Both the position numbers and the translations under genes were made by a program. Source: Sphingomonas sp. LT1P40 (lineage in GTDB: Bacteria; Pseudomonadota; Alphaproteobacteria; Sphingomonadales; Sphingomonadaceae). Taken from it: 64,000 nt of DNA. The notes beneath the pieces were generated by a model, which saw only the letters and a program-made list of their open reading frames with translations, was not told the DNA's origin and did no database searches. The stretch covers positions 744,001-808,000 of the forward strand of contig NZ_JAXOJT010000001.1 in the NCBI RefSeq assembly GCF_036663835.1. Direction: 5' to 3'. Below, in pieces: positions 35,594-42,674 of this stretch. Numbering within the stretch: position 1 is the stretch's first letter; each line of letters opens with the position of its first letter.

Positions 35594-35731
35594 TCAGGCG
35601 ATTGCCTGAACGGAAGCCGTCGCCGTGGTGGCAGGGCCGACCACGCTCGCCAGGCTGGCGGTGCTCACCACCAATGTGCAGACGATTGCTGCGAGGGTGG
35701 TGCGAAAGCTCTTGTTGCCCTTGTAAGTCAC
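35594..35731 (-). CDS. Small exported peptide, first gene of psp operon
   Basis: A 45-aa ORF starting with GTG: MTYKGNKSFRTTLAAIVCTL then VVSTASLASVVGPATTATA, i.e. a basic N-region, a hydrophobic core and a likely Ala-type cleavage site, leaving a very short mature peptide. GGGACGG lies upstream of the GTG. It sits 58 nt downstream of the sigma-54 promoter and ahead of pspA. No family recognised; small exported peptides of this sort are common in sphingomonads. Confidence 0.6.
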   Translation of the reverse strand: MTYKGNKSFRTTLAAIVCTLVVSTASLASVVGPATTATASVQAIA

Positions 35732-35788
35732 TGTTCCGTCCCTTGGATCTTGTGTTTGGTGCCGCCCGTTGCGGCTTGCCAGAAACAT

Positions 35789-35804
35789 TGCAGGGGGCGT
35801 GCCA
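35789..35804 (-). promoter_or_regulatory. Sigma-54 promoter of the psp operon
   Basis: On the minus strand TGGCACGCCCCCTGCA matches the sigma-54 consensus TGGCAC-N5-TTGCA closely, with the invariant GG and GC separated by exactly 10 bp. It points at the 45-aa peptide gene and pspA and lies next to the divergent gene for the sigma-54 activator PspF. Confidence 0.88.
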
Positions 35805-35810
35805 AGTTAG

Positions 35811-35863
35811 AAAACTGGCAGAAATGCGTGGTTTCGCGGCAGTTTCGATGATGGCAAAAACTG
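35811..35863. promoter_or_regulatory. Probable PspF upstream activating sites
   Basis: Three AAACTG elements in alternating orientation (AAAACTG 35811-35817, CAGTTT 35840-35845, AAAACTG 35857-35863) lie directly upstream of the sigma-54 promoter, between pspF and the psp operon. Their placement fits PspF binding and pspF autoregulation. Confidence 0.55.
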
Positions 35864-35905
35864 CGCACTTGCCAAGGATTGGGAAAATACGCCAAAGGTT
35901 CGGCC

Positions 35906-36940
35906 ATGGAGCGCGCGACTCAAGTTATCGGCCAATCGGGGGCCTTTCTCGACGCGCTCGAACTCGCGTCTCGCGCCGCCGCGCTCGACCGTCCGGTCCT
36001 GGTGATCGGCGAGCGCGGCACCGGTAAGGAGCTGGTCGCCGAACGTCTCCACCGCCTCTCGCCGCGCTGGGATCAGCCGCTCGTCGTGATGAACTGCGCC
36101 GCGCTGCCCGAGACGCTGATCGAGGCTGAATTGTTCGGCCATGAAGCAGGCTCGTTCACTGGCGCCACGAAAGGCCGGGCAGGGCGGTTCGAGGAAGCCG
36201 ATGGCGGCACACTATTCCTCGACGAGCTCGGCACGCTGTCGATGGCCGCACAGGACCGGCTTCTGCGTGCGGTCGAATATGGAGAGATCACGCGGATCGG
36301 TGCGTCCAAGCCGCTGCGCGTCGATGTCCGTATCGTCGCCGCCACCAACGAACATCTGCCCGAACGGGTCGAGAAGGGCACGTTCCGCGCCGATCTGCTC
36401 GACCGGCTGAGTTTCGAGGTGGTGACGCTGCCGCCGTTGCGTGCGCGATCGGGCGACATCCTTGTCCTAGCCGACTTTTTCGGACGGCGCATGGCGTCGG
36501 AAATCGGGACGGAATGGGAAGGGTTCGGTGCCAACGCACTCGATGCCCTGACCAATCACAGCTGGCCCGGCAATGTCCGCGAACTACGCAACGCGGTTGA
36601 GCGCGCGGTCTATCGCTGGGACCGCACCGGGCCGGTCGATGCGATTCAGGTTGATCCCTTCGCTTCCCCCTATCGCCCTGCGCCGATGCCGATGGGGATT
36701 CCGGGCAACGCCGCGCCGGTGCAGTTGGTGACGGAAGAGCCGGGGCCGTTACCGCAACAGAACAACGATTTTTCGGGTGACTTCAAGAGCCGCGTTACGC
36801 GCTTCGAGCGTGAATTGCTGTCCCGCGCGCTGGCGGAGAACCGCTTCAACCAGCGTTCGACGGCGGAGGCGCTGGGGTTGAGCTATGACCAGCTGCGGCA
36901 TGCGCTGAAGCGGCACGAGTTGCTGGGGGCAGGAGGCTGA
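35906..36940 (+). CDS. pspF: PspF, sigma-54-dependent activator
   Basis: A 344-aa enhancer-binding protein without a receiver domain, as in PspF. The AAA+ domain has Walker A (GERGTGKE), the sigma-54 contact loop (AGSFTGATKGRAG), Walker B (GGTLFLDELG), the sensor/arginine region (ATNEHLPERV) and NHSWPGNVRELRNAVERAV. The C-terminal FIS-type helix-turn-helix is RSTAEALGLSYDQLRHALK. The ATG at 35906 is favoured by AAGG 7 nt upstream and the usual N-terminus. It is divergent from the psp operon that it should activate. Confidence 0.93.
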   Translation: MERATQVIGQSGAFLDALELASRAAALDRPVLVIGERGTGKELVAERLHRLSPRWDQPLVVMNCAALPETLIEAELFGHEAGSFTGATKGRAGRFEEADGGTLFLDELGTLSMAAQDRLLRAVEYGEITRIGASKPLRVDVRIVAATNEHLPERVEKGTFRADLLDRLSFEVVTLPPLRARSGDILVLADFFGRRMASEIGTEWEGFGANALDALTNHSWPGNVRELRNAVERAVYRWDRTGPVDAIQVDPFASPYRPAPMPMGIPGNAAPVQLVTEEPGPLPQQNNDFSGDFKSRVTRFERELLSRALAENRFNQRSTAEALGLSYDQLRHALKRHELLGAGG

Positions 36941-36944
36941 ACCG

Positions 36945-37080
36945 ATCCTCCCCCGCCAGGGGGAGGTGGCGCCGAAGGCGACGGAGGGGGAGGACGGCGG
37001 CGGACTCAAATCGCTGGTCCACTCCCATCCTCCCCCTCCGTCAGGCTGTGCCTGCCACCTCCCCCTTGCGGGGGAGGATT
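36945..37080. repeat. Long imperfect intergenic palindrome
   Basis: About 136 bp between pspF and a convergent gene. The outer halves are near-mirror: ATCCTCCCCC...GGGGGAGGTGGC at the left and GCCACCTCCCCC...GGGGGAGGAT at the right, with inner ACGGAGGGGGAGGA and TCCTCCCCCTCCGT. It is probably a dispersed REP-like element that can also act as a bidirectional terminator. Confidence 0.75.
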
Positions 37081-37084
37081 TAAG

Positions 37085-37645
37085 TTACCGCGCCGCGACC
37101 ATGCACAACAGCATTGGCAGCGACAGCATCGTGTTGATCCGCGACGTAATCATCGCCGTCTTTGCCGCCTTTGCCTTGGTCGCGTCGTCGGCGGGGACCA
37201 GACCAAGCGCCTTTTGCTGGTTCGGCCAGATGATGAACCACACGTTGAACGCCATGATGAGCGCCAGATACATGCCGATCCCGATCAGGCGGAACGGCTC
37301 CTGAAACGTAAATGCCGCGTGCATCGCGCCATAGAGGTATGACAGGATCAGCCCGGTCAGCACCGTGAACGCCGCGGCCCAGCGGAAATAGAACAAGGCG
37401 ACCGGCGCGATATGCTTCGACACGCCCGGCTTCAGCTCCGCCGGGATCGTCGGCATCGTCGGAATCTGCACGAAGTTGAAATAATAGAGCAGCCCGATCC
37501 ACACGATCCCGAAGAATACGTGCAGCCACTGGAACAGCCCCAGTGCGACGGTTGGCGGCGCGAAATAGGGCGCGAACATCAGCCCGACCGCGAGCAGCAC
37601 GCCGACCGCCAGCACCGCATTCAGATTGCCGAAAAACTTATCCAT
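37085..37645 (-). CDS. PuuD-like (urate oxidase N-terminal family) membrane protein
   Basis: A 186-aa polytopic membrane protein resembling the membrane domain of urate hydroxylase PuuD: LFQWLHVFFGIVWIGLLYYF, FRWAAAFTVLTGLILSYLYG and FNVWFIIWPNQQKALGL. Full PuuD proteins carry an additional C-terminal cytochrome c domain, absent here, so this stand-alone form may be an unrelated redox or structural membrane protein. No purine-catabolism genes are nearby. Confidence 0.8.
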   Translation of the reverse strand: MDKFFGNLNAVLAVGVLLAVGLMFAPYFAPPTVALGLFQWLHVFFGIVWIGLLYYFNFVQIPTMPTIPAELKPGVSKHIAPVALFYFRWAAAFTVLTGLILSYLYGAMHAAFTFQEPFRLIGIGMYLALIMAFNVWFIIWPNQQKALGLVPADDATKAKAAKTAMITSRINTMLSLPMLLCMVAAR

Positions 37646-37842
37646 GTCGCGTCCCCTCGCTTGGCGGCACGCCCCCGCGCCGCCCTGTCTCCACCAGCTT
37701 AGGACCGCAATTTTCGTTTGTCACACGCAACGATTAATTGGCGGAAATGCGTTGTTTTCGGCACCGCGCCCACCCAAATGACGTGGACCGTTCCGCGCGC
37801 CCGTGCGTTACGACCGCAAAATAACAGACCGAGGGTAACCCA

Positions 37843-38460
37843 ATGGCTTTTGAACTCCCCACGCTCCCTTATGCCAAAGACGCGCTGGCCCCGACCATCT
37901 CGCCCGAGACGCTCGATTTCCATTACGGCAAGCATCACAAGGCGTATGTCGACAAGACCAACGGATTCGTCGCGGACAAGGGGCTGACGGGGAAGAAACT
38001 CTCGGAAGTCATCAAGCACGCCAAGGAAACCGGCGACAAGGCGCTGTTCAACAACAGTGCGCAGATCTGGAACCACAGTTTCTACTGGTTCGGCCTGACG
38101 CCGGAGCCGAAAGAGCCGACCGGCGACCTGGCCGACAAGATCGCCGCCACCTTCGGATCAAAGGAAGCTTTGGTCGAGAAGCTGGTCGCGGAATCGACCG
38201 CGCATTTCTCGAACGGCTGGGGCTGGCTGGTGCTCGACGGTGACGAGCTCAAGATCACCTCGCTCCACGATGCCGACACGCCGGTCGTCTATGATTACAA
38301 GCCATTGCTGACGATCGACGTGTGGGAGCATGCCTATTACATCGACTATCGCAACGCGCGTCCGGCCTATCTCGAGGCGCTGACCAAGATCATCGACTGG
38401 GATTTCGTCGCCAAGAACCTCGATGGCGAGGGCGTCAGCCGGGCCGATCAGGACGGTTGA
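37843..38460 (+). CDS. sodB: Superoxide dismutase, Fe type
   Basis: A 205-aa cytoplasmic enzyme that dismutates superoxide. Metal ligands are H27 (FHYGKHH), H78 (QIWNHSFYW), D159 and H163 (DVWEHAYYIDYRN). NSAQIWNHSFYW and the overall sequence favour the iron form. A rho-independent terminator follows the stop. It appears monocistronic. Confidence 0.95.
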   Translation: MAFELPTLPYAKDALAPTISPETLDFHYGKHHKAYVDKTNGFVADKGLTGKKLSEVIKHAKETGDKALFNNSAQIWNHSFYWFGLTPEPKEPTGDLADKIAATFGSKEALVEKLVAESTAHFSNGWGWLVLDGDELKITSLHDADTPVVYDYKPLLTIDVWEHAYYIDYRNARPAYLEALTKIIDWDFVAKNLDGEGVSRADQDG

Positions 38461-38485
38461 TCCGCCAACAAAGCCTCCCAAGCGC

Positions 38486-38512
38486 GGGCCGGAGGAAACT
38501 CCGGCCCGTTTT
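38486..38512 (+). terminator. Rho-independent terminator of sodB
   Basis: GGGCCGGAG pairs with CTCCGGCCC around a GAAA tetraloop, followed by GTTTT. It lies 25 nt after the sodB stop. Confidence 0.9.
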
Positions 38513-38566
38513 GGTTCGGGCAACCCATCATCGCGGTTTGCGTTAATCGCGTGAAGGAGTGCCTCG

Positions 38567-39265
38567 ATGCCCGACCTGAAACCCGCCGCCGAACTGGCAG
38601 CTTTGCGCAAGCCGCAATTCCCCGGCGAAAGCGCCGACTATGCCGAAGCCCGTGAGAAGCTGCTCGCCGAGGAAATCGAATTTCGCCGCCACCAGACGCA
38701 CCTGAGCGCCCAGCGTCAAGCGCTGCCGCCCGGCCCGCTGGTCGAGAAGGATTACAGGTTCAAGGACGAACAGGGCTTCGACGCGACCCTGCTCGACCTG
38801 TTCGGCGACAAGGATACGCTGGTCACCTATTTCTGGATGTACGGCCCGGAACGCGCGCGGCCATGCCCGATGTGCACCAACACGCTCGGCTCGCTGGAGG
38901 GCAATGCGCAGGATATCCGCCAGCGCGTGGCATTCAAGGTCTTTGGCCGCTCACCGGTCGAACGCCAGTATGCCTTTGCGCAGGAACGCGGGTGGCGGCA
39001 TCTGCAGTTCGTGCAGACCGTCGGTGACGATTATGCCAAGGACCTCGGCCTGATCCGCGACGACGGCAGCGAGGACCCGGCACTGGTCGTTTTCCAGCGC
39101 GACGGCGATAAGGTCCGCGTGTTCTACGCCGCCGAAATGCCAATGGAGGCAGCCGATCCCGGCGAAGACCCGCGTACCGCGCCCGATCTTGCCGTATTGT
39201 GGAGCGTACTGGACCTCACGCCGGCGGGGCGCGTCGGAGACTGGTATCCAAAGCTGCAATATTGA
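38567..39265 (+). CDS. DUF899 thioredoxin-like protein
   Basis: A 232-aa protein of the DUF899 family, which has a thioredoxin-like fold. Typical features are the start of the fold at KDYRFKDEQG, LVTYFWMYGPERARPCPMCT with a CPMC pair in place of a thioredoxin CxxC, and WSVLDLTPAGR near the end. AAGGAG precedes the ATG. The substrate or partner is unknown; a redox role is inferred from the fold. Confidence 0.85.
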   Translation: MPDLKPAAELAALRKPQFPGESADYAEAREKLLAEEIEFRRHQTHLSAQRQALPPGPLVEKDYRFKDEQGFDATLLDLFGDKDTLVTYFWMYGPERARPCPMCTNTLGSLEGNAQDIRQRVAFKVFGRSPVERQYAFAQERGWRHLQFVQTVGDDYAKDLGLIRDDGSEDPALVVFQRDGDKVRVFYAAEMPMEAADPGEDPRTAPDLAVLWSVLDLTPAGRVGDWYPKLQY

Positions 39266-39268
39266 GCG

Positions 39269-39898
39269 TCACTGCTCCGGTGGCAGCGCCTTGTCGATGA
39301 TCTCGTCATCGGTGCTCAGGCCATGGCGCAATAGCATCGGGATATTCCCCGCCGCGAACAGCAATGTCAGCGGCACCACGCCCCACAGCTTGAAGCCGAC
39401 CCAGAAGTCCCAGCTTTGCGTGCGCCACACGATCTCGTTCAGGATCGCCATCGCCGCGAAAAACACCGCCCAGTTGATCGTCAGCAACCGCCACCCCCTG
39501 GCCGTAAGCCCCGGATATGCGCTTTCGAGCAGCATCTGGAGCAGCGGCTTTTTGGCGATCACGCCATAGGCCAGGACGACCGAGAACATCGCGTAAACGA
39601 TCGTCGGCTTCACCTTGATGAAGGTCTCGTCGCGGAACCACAGGGTCAGGCCGCCGAACACCAGCACCAGCACGCCCGAAATCCACAGCATCGGCGAGAT
39701 GTGCTTCGTCTTCCACAGCGACAGGCCCATCGCGATGAAAATCGCCACCATGAACGCCGCCGTCGCCATCACCACGCGGGCCAATTGCGGCCCGGGTGCG
39801 AAGGTATTGACGAGGAAAAAGATCGCCAGCGGACCGAAATCGATCAGCATGCGCAGGCCGGGTGAAGGGGCGGGGGCGGGGGGCGTCGTTGCAGTCAT
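39269..39898 (-). CDS. YciB/IspZ inner-membrane protein (septation protein A family)
   Basis: A 209-aa protein with five or six helices; LIDFGPLAIFFLVN, FGGLTLWFRDETFIKVKPT and NEIVWRTQSWDFWVGFKLWG are hallmarks of the YciB family. In enterobacteria it takes part in cell-envelope synthesis and was first called intracellular septation protein A. The gene lies 31 nt downstream of ftsY on the same strand. Confidence 0.92.
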   Translation of the reverse strand: MTATTPPAPAPSPGLRMLIDFGPLAIFFLVNTFAPGPQLARVVMATAAFMVAIFIAMGLSLWKTKHISPMLWISGVLVLVFGGLTLWFRDETFIKVKPTIVYAMFSVVLAYGVIAKKPLLQMLLESAYPGLTARGWRLLTINWAVFFAAMAILNEIVWRTQSWDFWVGFKLWGVVPLTLLFAAGNIPMLLRHGLSTDDEIIDKALPPEQ

Positions 39899-39929
39899 GC
39901 GCTCGCTCTATCCAATTTTTTCACCGTGA

Positions 39930-40859
39930 TCACTTTTGAAACGACTCGACCCCGGCGATGATCCGCGCGACCTCGTTCGGGTCGAACCCGCGCAGATCGT
40001 CGATCTTCTCACCGACGCCGATGGCGTGAATGGGCAGGCCGAATTTCTCTGCGGCGGCAACCAGCACGCCACCGCGCGCGGTGCCGTCCAGCTTGGTCAT
40101 CACCAGCCCGGTGACGCCCGCGACTTCCCTGAACACCTCGATCTGGCTCAGCGCATTCTGCCCGGTGGTGGCGTCGAGCACCAGCACCACATCGTGCGGC
40201 GCGGCGGGGTCGAGCCGACCCAGCACGCGGCGGATCTTGGCCAGCTCGTCCATCAGCTCGCGCTTGTTCTGCAGGCGTCCGGCGGTATCGACGATCAACA
40301 CGTCCGTGCCGCTATCGGTCGCCTGTCGCACCGCCTCGAACACGATGCCCGCCGGATCGCCGCCCTCGGCACCCGAGACGATCGGCACGCCGATGCGCTC
40401 GGCCCAGGTCCGCAGCTGCCCGATCGCGGCGGCGCGGAACGTATCGCCGGCCGCGACCATGACCTTCAAGCCCTGATCCTTCAGGATCGAAGCGAGCTTG
40501 GCGATGGTCGTGGTCTTGCCCGATCCGTTTACGCCGATCACGAGGATAACCTGTGGCCGGCCTTTGTCGGTCAGCAACGGTTTGGCGACCGGGACCAGCG
40601 TCTTCTCGATCTCCTCGGCGACGACCAGCCGGATGCCAAGCTCTTCCATGCCGCGCTCATATTGCCCGTCTGCCAGTCGGCCCCGGATGCGCGCTGCGGT
40701 TGCCGGACCAAGGTCGGACGCGATCAGCGCCTCCTCGATATCGTCGAGCGTCCCATCGTCCAGCCGCGCGGCACCCAGACCGGCCAGGTTGCCGACCAGC
40801 CGGTCCGACGTCTTCTTGAATCCGCCGAGCAGGCGGTCGCGCCATGAGGTGCCGCTCAC
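39930..40859 (-). CDS. ftsY: FtsY, signal recognition particle receptor
   Basis: A 309-aa SRP GTPase lacking the long acidic A domain seen in E. coli, as in other alphaproteobacteria. NG-domain motifs: VNGSGKTTTIAKLAS (G1), DTAGRLQNKRELMDEL (G3), TKLDGTARGG (G4). It docks the Ffh-ribosome complex at the membrane. It overlaps the mtaB gene by 4 nt. Its partner Ffh is encoded about 5 kb away in this window. Confidence 0.96.
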   Translation of the reverse strand: MSGTSWRDRLLGGFKKTSDRLVGNLAGLGAARLDDGTLDDIEEALIASDLGPATAARIRGRLADGQYERGMEELGIRLVVAEEIEKTLVPVAKPLLTDKGRPQVILVIGVNGSGKTTTIAKLASILKDQGLKVMVAAGDTFRAAAIGQLRTWAERIGVPIVSGAEGGDPAGIVFEAVRQATDSGTDVLIVDTAGRLQNKRELMDELAKIRRVLGRLDPAAPHDVVLVLDATTGQNALSQIEVFREVAGVTGLVMTKLDGTARGGVLVAAAEKFGLPIHAIGVGEKIDDLRGFDPNEVARIIAGVESFQK

Positions 40860-42094
40860 GTAGCCGCCCCGACCAGCTTGCCGTCCTGAATTCCCGTAAT
40901 CTTCACCGTCTCTATCGTCCCGACTTCGCTGTACGGAAGCGTCACCTCCGCGAAATTACCCGCATGCCCGCGCTCACCGGGGCGTTCCACCAATATCTGC
41001 TGCGTGCTGCCAACCAGCGATGCCAGCCAGGCCGCGCGTCTTATCGCAGCGCGATCACGCAACGCCGCTGCCCGTGCCTTTGCCACGCCCGGCGCGACCT
41101 GCGGCATCCGCGCGGCGGGCGTGCCGTCGCGCGGGCTATAGGGAAAGATATGCGCGTGCACGATGTCGCAATCGTCGATCAGCGCCAGCGTGTTGGCCGC
41201 CATCGCGTCATCCTCAGTCGGGAAGCCCGCGATCAGGTCGGCACCGATAGCGATATCGGACCGCGCCGCCTTCAGCCGCTCGACCAGCGCCACCGATTGT
41301 GCCCGTGAATGCCGCCGCTTCATCCGTTTCAGCACCATATCGTCGCCCGCCTGCAACGACAGATGCACATGCGGCATCACGCGCCGCTCCTGCGTCAACA
41401 GTGCGAACAGGCGGTCGTCGATCTCGATCCCGTCCAGCGACGACAGCCGCAGCCGCTCGACCCCGGTGTGTGCCAACACCCGCTCCACCAACTGCCCCAA
41501 GGTTGGCGCGCCGGGCAGGTCAGGGCCATAGCTCGTCAAATCGACGCCCGTCAGCACCACTTCACGATGCCCGGCCGCGACCAGCCCGACAATTCGCTCG
41601 AGCACCGCACCGGCGGGCACCGACCGGCTGTTGCCGCGCCCGAACGGGATCGCGCAGAAGGTGCAGCGATGGTCGCACCCGTTCTGCACCTCGACGAACG
41701 CGCGCGCATGCGCGGAGAAGCTCGCGGCCAGATGCGGCGATGTTTGCCGCACCGCCATGATATTCTGCACCAGCGCCGGAGCCTCCGACGCCCATGCCGC
41801 AGGAAGCAATTTCTCGGCATTGCCGATCACGCGATCGACTTCGGGCATCGCGCTGAAGCTGACCGGGTCGATCTGTGCCGCGCACCCGGTCACCACCAGT
41901 TGCGCCGATGGCCGCGCCCGCCGCGCGCGCCGGATTTCCTTGCGCGTCTGGCGGACCGCCTCGTTCGTCACCGCGCAGCTGTTGACCACGACAACATCCT
42001 CGGACCCCAGCAGGGCGCGGATCGTTTCGCTTTCGGCAAGGTTGAGCCTACAACCAAGGCTGATAACCTCGGGACCGGCGACGGAGGACGACAT
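40856..42094 (-). CDS. mtaB: tRNA t6A37 methylthiotransferase MtaB
   Basis: A 412-aa radical SAM enzyme. The N-terminal MTTase domain contributes cysteines in ISLGCRLN, VVVNSCAVT and VTGCAAQ; the radical SAM cluster motif is GCDHRCTFCAIPFGRG; a C-terminal TRAM-like stretch ends the protein. It converts t6A to ms2t6A at position 37 of tRNAs. Its ATG overlaps the start codon of the divergent DUF924 gene on the other strand. Confidence 0.93.
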   Translation of the reverse strand: MSSSVAGPEVISLGCRLNLAESETIRALLGSEDVVVVNSCAVTNEAVRQTRKEIRRARRARPSAQLVVTGCAAQIDPVSFSAMPEVDRVIGNAEKLLPAAWASEAPALVQNIMAVRQTSPHLAASFSAHARAFVEVQNGCDHRCTFCAIPFGRGNSRSVPAGAVLERIVGLVAAGHREVVLTGVDLTSYGPDLPGAPTLGQLVERVLAHTGVERLRLSSLDGIEIDDRLFALLTQERRVMPHVHLSLQAGDDMVLKRMKRRHSRAQSVALVERLKAARSDIAIGADLIAGFPTEDDAMAANTLALIDDCDIVHAHIFPYSPRDGTPAARMPQVAPGVAKARAAALRDRAAIRRAAWLASLVGSTQQILVERPGERGHAGNFAEVTLPYSEVGTIETVKITGIQDGKLVGAAT

Positions 42095-42671
42095 GGCAGG
42101 CGATCTAGGGTTAGCGGACAGCGAAGTCCATGACGAGGCGCGCGAAGTCCTGACCTTCTGGTTCGATCAACTGACGCCCGAACAGCAATTCGCCAAGGAC
42201 GACGCGGTGGACGCGACGATCCGTGAGCGGTTCGGCAAGTGCCGCAACGTCCTGCTCGCCATGGGCGCGGCGGGCTGGCGCAACAACCCCGACAATCTCC
42301 TCGCCGCCGTAATCCTGCTCGACCAGTTCAGCCGCAATATCCATCGCGGCTCCGCGCAAGCGTTCGCCGCCGATCCACTTGCGCTCGCGTTGACGATGGA
42401 AGCGATCGGCCATGGCTGGGACCGCGACATGTCGCCTGAACGTGCCGCCTTTCTATACATGCCGCTGATGCATGCGGAGAATCCGGAGGCGCAGCGGCTG
42501 TGCCTCAAGAAGTTTACTGCACTGGGCCGTGCGGAGAACATCCGCTTTGCGATGGAACACGCTGTCGTGATCGAGCAATTCGGCCGCTTCCCCAGCCGCA
42601 ACGCCGCGCTGGGCCGCGACTCGACGCTGGAAGAGCAGGAATATCTGAAGCGCCCCGACGCGGGCTGGTAA
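42093..42671 (+). CDS. DUF924 family protein
   Basis: A 192-aa helical protein of DUF924. Signature stretches are VLTFWFDQL, LLDQFSRNIHRGSAQAFAAD, RAAFLYMPLMHAE and VIEQFGRFPSRNAALGR. The fold is TPR-like and the function unknown. GGAGG 6 nt upstream supports the ATG at 42093, which shares three base pairs with the start codon of mtaB on the opposite strand (CATG). Confidence 0.9.
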   Translation: MAGDLGLADSEVHDEAREVLTFWFDQLTPEQQFAKDDAVDATIRERFGKCRNVLLAMGAAGWRNNPDNLLAAVILLDQFSRNIHRGSAQAFAADPLALALTMEAIGHGWDRDMSPERAAFLYMPLMHAENPEAQRLCLKKFTALGRAENIRFAMEHAVVIEQFGRFPSRNAALGRDSTLEEQEYLKRPDAGW

Positions 42672-42674
42672 GCT

